From assembly GCF_004208415.1 (NCBI RefSeq), contig NZ_CP035758.1, positions 9,176,001 to 9,240,000 on the forward strand: 64,000 nucleotides of DNA. Reading direction: 5' to 3'. Positions within the stretch are counted from its first letter, which is position 1. Every line of letters begins with the position of its first letter. Origin of the DNA: Ktedonosporobacter rubrisoli. GTDB taxonomy: Bacteria > Chloroflexota > Ktedonobacteria > Ktedonobacterales > Ktedonobacteraceae. The translations under genes were made by a program, and so were the position numbers. The notes below the pieces were generated by a model. That model had not been told where the DNA came from. It saw nothing but the letters and a program-made list of their open reading frames with translations, and ran no database searches. Of this stretch, positions 36,402 to 44,949 are shown piece after piece.

Positions 36402-36469
36402 TGGAACAGAAAAGCGCTGGGAACAATAAGAAAAAGGTGCTACATCTGAGGGGCAAGGAGAAGAGATAT

Positions 36470-36504
36470 GGGCTATCCTCTATAAGATAGGGGAAGGATA
36501 GCCC
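36470..36504. terminator. Hairpin downstream of the HEAT-repeat gene
   Basis: GGGCTATCC (36470-36478) and GGATAGCCC (36496-36504) form a perfect 9-bp stem with a 17-base loop, seven bases after the HEAT gene stop on the minus strand. No U-run, so it may attenuate rather than stop reading into the kinase gene. Confidence 0.45.
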
Positions 36505-36510
36505 GGGGGG

Positions 36511-38412
36511 TTATTGGCCTAGCTGGCGCAAAGCATCGTATGCGTTGGCGGCAAGCAGCGGTCGCGTGGCGATGAGATTGCGTAGGGCGGGTACAGCGTC
36601 AAGATCGCGATATTGCGAGATTAACTGACAGGCAAGCTGTACTACCGCGTTGCGCGGATCATCAAGGGCTGCGCGTACGATCTGGTGACTATGCATACTT
36701 TCGCCTGTCGAATCCAGGCGTTTAAGCGCTTCCAGCGCCTGCGTTCGCACGTAGGGATCGAAATCATTAGCGGCCTGCTGCACTGTTTCTAAGGCTGTCG
36801 TATCAACCAGAATGCCGCAGGCACGGATCACCGCGCCATAAACGATGCTACCAGGAATATCAGGGTCTCCATTAGGTAAATTGTCGCTTTGCTTGGGCAA
36901 GCTGCTGCGCCGTTCCCTATCGATGACGCGCTGCACGAGTTGGAGCATAACGGCAGTGGCGCGCCGATCGCCAAGATGGGCTAGGGCATCACAGATGGAA
37001 CTTAGAAGCAAGGCCTGTTGGCGATCGGCAAGTTTTGTGGCCTCTTCCAGCGTGGTCAGCAGGAAGGAGATTGCCCGAGGCTCGCGCAGATCGCTAAGAA
37101 TTTTAAGCACGGGGATCTGGGCCGCACTATCTCGCCCTTTGAGCGTCTCTAGCAGTACATCACGTCCTGGGCCGGCCATCCAGCGCTCAATTTCATTCAT
37201 CATTACCAGACAGCGGTACACTGTCTCCTGGATGCGCCTATCTTTCAGCTCACCTTTTGAGATACTTGTCCAGTAGCGACCCTGCAGCAAGGCAAATTTA
37301 TGCACGGCCAGGATATTTTGCCAGGTGGGATTAGTGCGCGCCCCTTCGAAAAGGGCAGTAGCTAGAGCTGGTAAGTTTTGCTCGAAAGCGACAGGCAGAG
37401 AACTCTCCTCGTTGAGTGGGGGCCGCATGCTCTCTTGTAGTACCTGGGCAAAAATAAGCGCAGCTTGCTTGCTCATTTGCGGATTTCCATTCTTGTCGCG
37501 CAAGTATTTTTCAAGGGAAATAGCTTGATAGATTGGAATGGCAATATAGCTTTCAAGGCCGCCTACATGTTCGAGCCCATTGGCTATTAACAGATCATGC
37601 AAATGTGCAAGGTTAAGCGAGAGGCAGGCCTCGACTACATCGACTTTGGCCCAGCCCTCGGCTTTTTGTAGGGCATGGACCAGAGCTTCTAAGGCTGCTG
37701 CGGTACCCTGTTTGCTCAATGACTGCGTGGCGTAAAGCGAACTGTTTGGGTCCAGGGCCAGCTTCTCAAGAATTTTAGGGAGTTCCGCTACCTTTGTTTG
37801 GCTTGGCTCAGTTCGGCGTGGAGGAAAGCCCATATTTGTATCCCGTGGCGCAGTCTCCACAACTTTATAATTGCCAAGCATCAAGATGGCGAAGCGCCTG
37901 GCCCGTCCCTCTGGCGTCTCGGCTGGATTGCTGTCGGACGGAAGATCCTCTGGATCTCCTCGCTCGATAATTTGTAGCCAGACGGGAATAAGGTTACCGG
38001 CTCTATCTACCTCGAAGAGATAAGGAATGAGAATATTTTTCCACTGTTGGACAGAACCGATGTTGAGTAGCGGGATGATCTGCTCTGCCGTATCACGAAC
38101 TGTGGCGCCTTTCCAACGCAGATCAGTGAGCAGGCGCGTCACTTCGATGCGCAGCGTGTTCAAACGTTCTTTAATCTCTGGCTTATCGGGGTCAAGTTCT
38201 GGTACAGGACGGCGTGCAGCGAGATGCTCCAGAGCGCCAGGTCGCTCTCTTACCTGGGATGAAAGCCTGGCCTCGATAGGAGTAGTTGGCGCAGCCGGGG
38301 AAGTTGGTTCCAGACCGCTGGACTTTTCAGTGATACCGATAGAGCCGGACTGAGTGGCTTCAACATCTGCGGCTTGGGGGAGCTCATTTGGTCCTGGTCC
38401 TATATCAGACAT
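36511..38412 (-). CDS. HEAT-repeat protein
   Basis: Soluble alpha-solenoid protein of 633 residues. The first 90 residues are acidic, Pro-rich and probably disordered. From about residue 210 to the end the sequence reads as HEAT/ARM-like helical pairs, clearest near the C-terminus (LKILSDLREPRAISFLLTTL, VRTQALEALKRLD, AVPALRNLIATRPLLAAN). No catalytic motif is visible; such proteins act as binding platforms. It lies directly upstream of the membrane-anchored kinase gene on the same strand, so the two may work together. Start is the ATG at 38412 (an in-frame GTG lies two codons earlier). Confidence 0.82.
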   Translation of the reverse strand: MSDIGPGPNELPQAADVEATQSGSIGITEKSSGLEPTSPAAPTTPIEARLSSQVRERPGALEHLAARRPVPELDPDKPEIKERLNTLRIEVTRLLTDLRWKGATVRDTAEQIIPLLNIGSVQQWKNILIPYLFEVDRAGNLIPVWLQIIERGDPEDLPSDSNPAETPEGRARRFAILMLGNYKVVETAPRDTNMGFPPRRTEPSQTKVAELPKILEKLALDPNSSLYATQSLSKQGTAAALEALVHALQKAEGWAKVDVVEACLSLNLAHLHDLLIANGLEHVGGLESYIAIPIYQAISLEKYLRDKNGNPQMSKQAALIFAQVLQESMRPPLNEESSLPVAFEQNLPALATALFEGARTNPTWQNILAVHKFALLQGRYWTSISKGELKDRRIQETVYRCLVMMNEIERWMAGPGRDVLLETLKGRDSAAQIPVLKILSDLREPRAISFLLTTLEEATKLADRQQALLLSSICDALAHLGDRRATAVMLQLVQRVIDRERRSSLPKQSDNLPNGDPDIPGSIVYGAVIRACGILVDTTALETVQQAANDFDPYVRTQALEALKRLDSTGESMHSHQIVRAALDDPRNAVVQLACQLISQYRDLDAVPALRNLIATRPLLAANAYDALRQLGQ

Positions 38413-38722
38413 ATGCACTCTCTATTCTTTAAAAAAATTTAAGGTAAATCAAGTTGGTGGCTAAACTCGTGCCAGGCGGGCTTTTATGTTGAACAAAACG
38501 CCGAGAATATAGCCTCATTGTACCGTTCTCGGCTATGCTGGTCAAGGGTGCGCACTTTTTGTATACGCGGTTCTGCCAGATTGTAGAGATGCGTATAGTA
38601 AGGCCCTAAAGGCCTGTATGCTGGCAAAGCCATGATGCAGCCCGAGTAATCACGCTCGCTTGTTGGTTAGATACGTATACTAAAAAGGAAATTGTGCGTG
38701 GGTTATAAGCTGGAGGTATGGG
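38413..38722. other. Divergent promoter region with overlapping hairpins
   Basis: The spacer between the HEAT gene and the histidine kinase holds GCCGAGAA / TTCTCGGC (38500-38533), an 8-bp stem. A second pairing, ATAGCC (38509-38514) with GGCTAT (38531-38536), uses the same GGC and excludes the first. A TATACT box lies near 38679 without a convincing -35. No gene is seen here. Confidence 0.4.
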
Positions 38723-40054
38723 ATGTCGGCTCAATTACGCTTACATGAACTGACTAGCCGCATTCATCATCTTTTAGAGTGCAGCGGGGTAAGCCTCGTC
38801 TTAAATTGTCCTGAAGTAGCCTTGCGTCATCCTCTTTTGTCTCTCTTTTTCTTAACCTGCCATTGTCCGATGATCTACTCGGATGCGCTGACAGAGCATG
38901 CTTTGCTTGAGAATGAGCGTATATGGGCATTGTGCGACATCGCCTTGCAAAGTGGGCGCTGTGTGGGCTACCGCGATGAATTTATAGAGAAAGCGATTGG
39001 TAGCCTGGCGATTGCACCTCTGGAAAGGCCGGCAGGAATCCTTGGGTTTCTCATTTGTATCAATACCCAGCCCTATGCCTTTGGGGAAGGAGAGCACCTT
39101 TTGCTGGAGCAATATTTACCAATTGTCGCTCAGCATGTGGAGAGCATCCTGGGTGATGCCTGTATTCCTTCGGCTCGCGAGGATGTTGAAAGCGATATAG
39201 TCACCGATGTGCGCGAGCAGAGCGAATTTATCTCGCTGGTAAGTCATGAATTGCGGGTACCGCTGACGGCTATCAAAGGCTATGCCGGTTTATTGCAGGC
39301 CTATAGCGTCGCAGATTTGCAGGATCAGGGAGGGGGGATGCGGATAACTGCGGCGCGTCAGCAACACTATCTCGATATTATTATGGCCCAGGTAAAACAC
39401 CTGGAAGTGCTGGTTGGCGATCTACTTGATGTTTCGCGCCTGCAAGCCGGTCGCCTGGCTCTGCGTTGCACGCGCGTAGATCTTGCTCAGATATGTCGCT
39501 ATGTTGCGCAACTTATGCAATACCGCCTGGAACAACAGCAGCCCGGTCGCTACCATATACGTTGCAATATAGATTCGGCCCTGCCCTATGCCTGGGCTGA
39601 TCCCGACCGCGTACAACAGGTGCTTACCAACCTTGTAGAGAATGCTGTGAAGTACTCGCCGGAAGGTGGATTAATAGAAATACTTGCCTATACATGTGTT
39701 GCAAGGCTACCTTTGACGAAGGATTATAGAAGTTCTAAAAGAATATATGCAACTATAGATGCTAATCATAAAAGCATAAATAGAGCTCAGACGGCCAGGA
39801 TTTTGCAAATGGCATATATAACGGTACGTGATCAGGGGATTGGTATTCCAGCTCATCTGCAGGGTTCGCTCTTTCGTCCGTTCACGCGGCTCAACCAACC
39901 CCACGCTGGGCAGGTAACGGGCGTGGGCGTAGGACTGTATATTTCGCGTAAGCTTGTCGAGGCCATGCAGGGGCAGATCTCACTTGAGAGCAGCGAGGGT
40001 CAGGGCACCAGCGTAACGTTTACTTTGCCTGCAGAAGACCAGGATAAGGAGTAA
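38723..40054 (+). CDS. Sensor histidine kinase
   Basis: Soluble kinase of 443 residues. The N-terminal 155 residues look like a GAF-type sensor domain with several Cys residues (LECSGVSLVLNCPE, LTCHCPM), then HisKA with His175 in LVSHELRVPLTAIKGYAG, and the ATPase domain with NLVENAVKYSPEGG, VRDQGIGIP and GVGVGLYISRKL. An insert of about 35 residues between the N-box and G1 box is low-GC and serine/lysine-rich, unusual for the family. The receiver gene follows by 133 bases and should be its partner. Start ATG follows GGAGG. Confidence 0.92.
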   Translation: MSAQLRLHELTSRIHHLLECSGVSLVLNCPEVALRHPLLSLFFLTCHCPMIYSDALTEHALLENERIWALCDIALQSGRCVGYRDEFIEKAIGSLAIAPLERPAGILGFLICINTQPYAFGEGEHLLLEQYLPIVAQHVESILGDACIPSAREDVESDIVTDVREQSEFISLVSHELRVPLTAIKGYAGLLQAYSVADLQDQGGGMRITAARQQHYLDIIMAQVKHLEVLVGDLLDVSRLQAGRLALRCTRVDLAQICRYVAQLMQYRLEQQQPGRYHIRCNIDSALPYAWADPDRVQQVLTNLVENAVKYSPEGGLIEILAYTCVARLPLTKDYRSSKRIYATIDANHKSINRAQTARILQMAYITVRDQGIGIPAHLQGSLFRPFTRLNQPHAGQVTGVGVGLYISRKLVEAMQGQISLESSEGQGTSVTFTLPAEDQDKE

Positions 40055-40187
40055 TCGGCATATATAACATCTAGAAAAGTACTGACCGTCGTGTGGAAAC
40101 AGCTTCCTCTATTGCGAAATACAATACAGTTTGTTATAGTGTGCGTGTGTACTTAATTTAATATTTTATCAGGTAAAGGGAAGAGAT

Positions 40188-40573
40188 ATGCGAGTAGGCC
40201 TGCTTGAAGATGATGTAGCTATCCAAGAAATGCTCCTCCTTGTACTGCAGGATGAAGGCTACGCAGTCACGAACTATGCAAATGCTGAGGAATGCCTTAC
40301 AGAAATGCAAGTGACTGTAGTAGAACCGGTTCCTATCCCTATAGACTTGATGATCATCGATTGGCGTTTGACTGGCTCTATTTCTGGGATTGAGGTAATA
40401 CAGTATATTCGTAACAATCCTCGTCTCGCCCCCTACCTATTGTGTTAACAACAGCCGCAACTTTTAGCGAGCTTGGAGAACTACAAAATTTAGGTGTTTC
40501 TCTACTGGAGAAACCTTTCTCTGTAGATGATATGCTCGCACTGATTAAGCAATTGACCCGAACTTCTCATTAA
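40188..40573 (+). pseudogene. Single-domain response regulator with a frameshift
   Basis: The frame from 40188 codes a receiver domain up to RNNPRLAP: acidic pocket EDD near the N-terminus and the phosphoacceptor Asp58 in MIIDWRL. It then meets a stop at 40448. In the -1 frame the sequence continues exactly as a receiver should: PIVLTTAATF, with the conserved Thr, then LLEKPFSVDDMLALIKQL with the conserved Lys, ending at TAA 40571-40573. The break coincides with a run of five C at 40429-40433; six C would restore a full 128-residue protein. It is either a broken gene, a sequence error or a slippage site. It follows its likely histidine kinase. Confidence 0.8.
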
Positions 40574-41290
40574 ACCAGACTGCATTTCTTCTAGTACTTA
40601 TGGGGGTAGTCTTTGTGTATATCCCGATAAGGCAATTCCTCCTGTGCTTAAAACTTGATGAGTCCTTCCCGCTATCCAAGCCTGATCTGAGCTTGTTCCC
40701 CGTTTTTACCTCAGCATTTCCTTAGAAACAGTTGAGGCTACCTTAGAGAAAGCTGAAACTTTTTATGGATGACTTGTCCAAAGTATATACAAGCTGTTAT
40801 GCTTTACATGTCAGTGATCACCAACGTCAAGATAAAAATGCTCTCCTGTCAAGGGAAGAAGGAGTGCCTGCATTTTTCTCTTCAAGAGAAGAAGGGAAGA
40901 TCTCCGCAGGCGGGGTTGGTGAAGAAGCAAGAAGCAAAAATTTGTAGTCGGGTAGAAGTGATCTGCTCAGCGATGGTTAGCGGTTTCTCTCCAGTAGAGA
41001 GCACACGGCAGAATAGCTACCGCCATCTTCGGTATGTTAGGCGGAAGCCGGGGTAGTTAGAACGACACAGGGACCTGCAGATATCTTAAATATCCAGGCA
41101 ATCAATGTATCCAAACGACTGGATGAGCCGTGTGTATAGTGTAGATGGATTAATTTATTGGCTCTACCAGGAGGGATACTGCAAAACTGTCGTCATAGAG
41201 TAGAGTCAGAGGTAAGAACTACTTCTTGATCCTGACGTTTGAAGACGTTAGGGGTACAGAGTCTGAAAGTTTTCAGGAGGAGAAAGAGCA
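40574..41290. other. Long spacer before the KGG gene
   Basis: About 700 bases without a recognisable gene; two overlapping small frames near 40765 lack family signatures. Purine-rich patches and the palindrome TTCTCTT-C-AAGAGAA (about 40878-40892) are visible. An imperfect inverted repeat centred near 41220 (TCAG..AAGAA-CTAC-TTCTT..CTGA) and CTGACGT-TTGAAG-ACGTTAG just after it lie 40-90 bases upstream of the KGG gene and may be its control sites. Confidence 0.4.
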
Positions 41291-41500
41291 ATGCAAACGC
41301 AAAAAGGACGTGGTCGAGGTTTCGCATCTATGAGCCCCGAGAAGAAGAGAGAGATTGCTAGCAAGGGCGGTAAGGCTGCTCATGCTCTTGGCACTGCCCA
41401 CAAGTGGACAAGCGAAGAAGCTCAGGCTGCAGGCCGCAAGGGCGGTTCTATCAGTCGTCGCCGTTCAGGTCAGCCGTCCAAGTATAACGTTCAGGCTTAA
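41291..41500 (+). CDS. KGG-motif general stress protein
   Basis: A 69-residue, strongly basic, hydrophilic protein with two KGG units (IASKGGKAAHALG and AGRKGGSISRRR) of the stress-induced KGG repeat family, found in bacterial general-stress proteins such as GsiB/YciG. These are thought to be disordered protectants. The ATG follows AGGAGGAG at a good distance, and a strong terminator follows the stop. It is monocistronic with a long upstream control region. Confidence 0.9.
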   Translation: MQTQKGRGRGFASMSPEKKREIASKGGKAAHALGTAHKWTSEEAQAAGRKGGSISRRRSGQPSKYNVQA

Positions 41501-41519
41501 TATCCACGTAGGACGCACG

Positions 41520-41550
41520 AAGGCTGGCTCATGTGAGCCAGCCTTTTTTG
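41520..41550 (+). terminator. Strong intrinsic terminator of the KGG gene
   Basis: AAGGCTGGCTCA pairs with TGAGCCAGCCTT across a tight loop, followed by TTTTTT. It lies 20 bases after the KGG stop and also just past the end of the converging M23 peptidase gene. Confidence 0.9.
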
Positions 41551-41578
41551 TTGCTCTTAATTCTGCTTGTGAGCTGCT

Positions 41579-42649
41579 TCAAGGTAGGGCGACATATGTT
41601 GTAGGATCAACCCAGATGTTATTTACGAGAACCATAAAATGCACGTGCGGGCCTGTAGAGGCGCCGGTGCTTCCTTCGTAGGCAATGACTTGCCCTTTGG
41701 TGACATTCTGTCCAACCTTAACGATAAAGCGTGCGAGATGTCCATAAATAGTGGCGATGTAGTGCCCATGGTTAATCTTTACGGCCCACCCCAGACCCGA
41801 CCAGTCCCAACCTGTCCAGATAACTTGCCCGCTATCTGCGGCTAAGATAGGGCTGCCATATGGTGCGGCGAGATCGATGCCTGAATGGGGCTTGATACAG
41901 GAGCACCATGTCTGAAATTCGGGATGGGCAAAAGGCTGGGTAATAGTGGCGCCGGCGACAGGATGTACAAATTGACCGGTTCCCATGACTCCACTTGCGG
42001 TTACGGCTGTAGCGCAGGTGCCCCATATATCGGTACCTCCACAATAACCCTCATTGGTGAGCAGGGCAGGCGTTGGCGTCGGTGGGGCCAGATGTTGTGA
42101 AGGATTAAAGGTGCCGGAGGCGCCCGTTGAGAAAATATTGGTAATCGAAGGAAAGTCTTGCTGTTGCCCCGTTGCTAGCGGGGTCACGAAAATAGCTGTC
42201 AGAATGAGCATAACGATACTGCAGATAGCAACAATGATATGGACAATTGGGTGTCGTCGTCGCGGTCCTTTGGGCGGTGTTGTGCGTGGGCGCTTTTCGG
42301 TAGCTGGTATAAGCGTGGGTAGAGTGGTCGTGGTGTTGAGACCGCGGGTGGTAAGTGGCCTGGTAATCCTTGGCGCTTCAGGTGGAAGTTGGCCGGTGAT
42401 GGCAGAAATTTGAGGTGGAAGCTGGCCGGTGATGAAAAAAGTTGGCGCTGGAAGCAGGTTTGTTGTAGACTGCGGCGTGCTGCCAGGGACTTTGCCATTG
42501 AGATATTCAACGGTAAACTGATCGGTTGCTTTTTCTGGCGTCTGTGGAGCTTGGATAGAGGGCCGGGAAGGCAGCGCGGGCATAGGTAGGGTAGGCTGGT
42601 CCTCATGTAATAGCGCGTTAGTGGCGCGACGATCTGGAGACGATGACAT
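41579..42649 (-). CDS. Membrane-anchored M23-family (LytM-like) peptidase
   Basis: A 356-residue type II membrane protein. Residues about 1-130 are cytoplasmic, Pro/Thr-rich, with three copies of an ITGQLPP-like unit (FITGQLPPQ, AITGQLPPE, and RITRPLTT). One membrane helix follows (IIVAICSIVMLILTAIFV). The outer part ends in an M23 zinc peptidase domain with HSGIDLA, YGHLARF and HVHF, so the zinc ligands are present. It should cut or bind peptidoglycan peptide bridges. Cysteines in CSCIKPH may form a disulfide. Start ATG follows GAGGATAACTT. Confidence 0.92.
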   Translation of the reverse strand: MSSSPDRRATNALLHEDQPTLPMPALPSRPSIQAPQTPEKATDQFTVEYLNGKVPGSTPQSTTNLLPAPTFFITGQLPPQISAITGQLPPEAPRITRPLTTRGLNTTTTLPTLIPATEKRPRTTPPKGPRRRHPIVHIIVAICSIVMLILTAIFVTPLATGQQQDFPSITNIFSTGASGTFNPSQHLAPPTPTPALLTNEGYCGGTDIWGTCATAVTASGVMGTGQFVHPVAGATITQPFAHPEFQTWCSCIKPHSGIDLAAPYGSPILAADSGQVIWTGWDWSGLGWAVKINHGHYIATIYGHLARFIVKVGQNVTKGQVIAYEGSTGASTGPHVHFMVLVNNIWVDPTTYVALP

Positions 42650-42997
42650 AAGTTATCCTCGCTTGTGTACCTAAGCAGGTGGTTATGTTGTGATACAAGT
42701 GTAACTGTATATGAGATTATCTGCGCTGGCTAGCATATGTGCAGAGGATAGCGCAAAAAGGCTAGTTTGTTGGCTACATCTTTACCGCAATATTGAAGCA
42801 TTAGAAGATATAAAAGCTATGATCTACTATATAGTTTTGCCTGTTTGATCCCTTTCTGGCATCATATGCGCGAGGACACGCTTTCCGGAAGACTGGAAAT
42901 AGGGACAGGGGGAAACAGTACTTTTATAATATATGCTGGTCAGTGCTGATACAGGCTGCTATAATGGCAAAGGTGATCTATACTATAGCGTGCTAAG
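42650..42997. other. Divergent spacer between the M23 peptidase and murJ
   Basis: About 350 AT-leaning bases. I see CTATATAG near 42828 and a TATACTATAG stretch near 42980, the latter a possible -10 region for murJ. No gene or strong hairpin. Confidence 0.35.
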
Positions 42998-44623
42998 TTG
43001 ATTGGAGGTGCGTGTATTTCACACGAACCGCAGCATTCAAGAGATACACTACCGGCGCTGAATGTCGCTACTGATGCGGTACGCGCTCGCACAGTTAAAT
43101 CAACCTCTGCCAATCTCAAGAAAAGGCTTCTGGCTCTCTATAAAACGAGAGGCGGAAGAACTTTCCGTTTTAATCTCACCAACTTTCGCCTTGGCGCTGG
43201 CTTCACACAACGGCGTTTCAGTATCACTGAGGCCGCCTTTCTGCTCATGGTGGCGATTATTACCTCACATGGACTAGGCGTCATTCGTCAGGTAATTTTT
43301 AATGCGCTCTTTGGTACAGGGCCACAGGCTAATGCTTATTATGCCGCCGCACAGTTGCCTGATATGCTGTATTATCTTATTTGTGGTGGCACGCTTACCC
43401 ACGCCTTCATTCCAGTTTTTCTCTCCTACCAGAATAATAAAGGAGCTGCGGAGACCTGGCGCCTGACAAGCCTGATCTTCAATGTGATTCTCCTGGCGAT
43501 GACTATCCTTGTTCTCGCTGGCGAGTTTCTGGCACCAGCTTATGTAAGCCACATCCTTGTGCCTGGCTATACACCTGCCGAGCAGGAGCTGACAACGAGG
43601 CTAACGCGCATACTGTTGTTGCAGCCGCTTATTCTGGGTCTGGGTACAGTGGCAACTTCAATCTTGAATAGCAAGCGACAGTTTTTGTTGCCTGCGCTGG
43701 CCATTGCTATTTATGATATTGGGGTGATCCTGGGCTTGCTTGTGGCTCTGCTTGTGCCGGGAGTGGGCATTTATGGTCCTACCTGCGGTATCTTAGTGGC
43801 TGCCTGTATGCAGGTGGGCGTCCAGATACCTGGAGTCGCCAAACAGGGAGCGCGCTATTCGTTTGTGTGGGATATACGGCATCCTGGCTTACGCCAGATT
43901 TTGTATCTGCTAATCCCTAGCTCTATTGCCGTGGCGATTGGCTATGTTGGCGTAAATATAGAGACAGCCTTTGCTTCGTATTTGCCCGATCATGCAAGCC
44001 TTTCGGCTCTGCGCAATGCCCAGATGCTACGCGGTTTACCGCTGGCCCTGATGTCGCAAGCTATCGGCCAGGCGCTCTTACCAAGTATTTCGGCCCAGGC
44101 CAGCTCTGGGCAGTATGTGCGTATGCGGCAAACTGCTTTTAAAGTAATGGGCGTTTCTCTCCTCTTAACTATCCCAGCGGTCCTGATCCTGGATTTTGTC
44201 GGGCGCCCGCTTATTCATATTCTCTTTCAGCATGGAGCTTTTAACAGCCATTCCTCCGCCTTAACGAATCTGGCTATGATTGCTTACCTGGTTGGTTTGC
44301 CCGGTCTGGTTATGGTAGAGCTGTTGGGGCGGGCTTACTACGCGTTGCAAGATGCTACAACTCCTCTCCTGACAGGCATATTCTCTATAGCGGCTCGCTA
44401 TGGCTTAATAGCCTGGCTTGTGCATAGCATGGCTACTCCCTACGTGATAATGTCAATTCCGCTAGCGATTTCTATCGCTGCTACAGTTGAGGCTGTGTTC
44501 CTTTTCGCTATTCTCCTTCTACGCTTACGCAAGAAAGTGAAGCTAGATAAGGGCATGCAGCGCTTATTGCGCCGGCGGGCACGTAAAAATGTCAAGATGC
44601 AGGAGCAGCCAGCCACTACCTGA
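42998..44623 (+). CDS. murJ: Lipid II flippase MurJ/MviN
   Basis: Integral membrane protein of about 540 residues with about 14 hydrophobic helices; flips lipid II across the membrane for peptidoglycan synthesis. Family blocks are SHGLGVIRQVIFNALFGTG, AYYAAAQLPDMLYYLICGG, LTHAFIPVF and the later LRGLPLALMSQAIGQALLPS. An N-terminal extension of about 70 residues precedes the first helix. The start is uncertain: the frame opens at TTG 42998, but GGAGGTG lies just inside it (43004-43010). The only initiator-like codon at proper distance in frame is ATT at 43016. No ATG occurs in frame before residue 85. Confidence 0.92.
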   Translation: MIGGACISHEPQHSRDTLPALNVATDAVRARTVKSTSANLKKRLLALYKTRGGRTFRFNLTNFRLGAGFTQRRFSITEAAFLLMVAIITSHGLGVIRQVIFNALFGTGPQANAYYAAAQLPDMLYYLICGGTLTHAFIPVFLSYQNNKGAAETWRLTSLIFNVILLAMTILVLAGEFLAPAYVSHILVPGYTPAEQELTTRLTRILLLQPLILGLGTVATSILNSKRQFLLPALAIAIYDIGVILGLLVALLVPGVGIYGPTCGILVAACMQVGVQIPGVAKQGARYSFVWDIRHPGLRQILYLLIPSSIAVAIGYVGVNIETAFASYLPDHASLSALRNAQMLRGLPLALMSQAIGQALLPSISAQASSGQYVRMRQTAFKVMGVSLLLTIPAVLILDFVGRPLIHILFQHGAFNSHSSALTNLAMIAYLVGLPGLVMVELLGRAYYALQDATTPLLTGIFSIAARYGLIAWLVHSMATPYVIMSIPLAISIAATVEAVFLFAILLLRLRKKVKLDKGMQRLLRRRARKNVKMQEQPATT

Positions 44624-44949
44624 TGCGTTGAGCACTTATTCCTGGTTGATATGCCGAAGTAGGGACCTTTAGACAGCTTCATCCGGGACGATTATCACTA
44701 GTAGTGGCAAACGATCCTGGTTATAGTATTGGTACTGGATAAGTGGAGCGCGTAAGGATGAGAGCTTACAGCGTTCGAAGCGTGGATGGCATGTGTCTAG
44801 GGAGCCTCATGTGGTTATATGGCGTTAAGGATATGTCTTTACTGCCGCTCCCTTATCCAGGGCTTTTAACCCAGCGCGGCAGCGCGAAAATTTCCCCAGA
44901 AAGAATAGACAGAAGCGGGATGTTTCGCTCCTGTCTATGCATGCTGCTC
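44624..44949. other. Convergent spacer after murJ
   Basis: About 325 bases between convergent genes. The hairpin at 44905-44938 is described separately; otherwise a short open frame from 44743 with no recognisable content runs through it. Confidence 0.4.
44905..44938 (-). terminator. Hairpin at the end of the purine operon
   Basis: ATAGACAG and CTGTCTAT pair over 8 bp, continued by AGCG / CGCT after one mismatch, directly after the stop of the molybdopterin subunit gene on the minus strand. The following sequence has only interrupted T stretches. Confidence 0.55.

Noticed and set aside
40765..41056. Two overlapping small frames after the frameshifted receiver.
   Set aside because: No family signature, biased lysine/glutamine content from purine-rich DNA, and no ribosome site.
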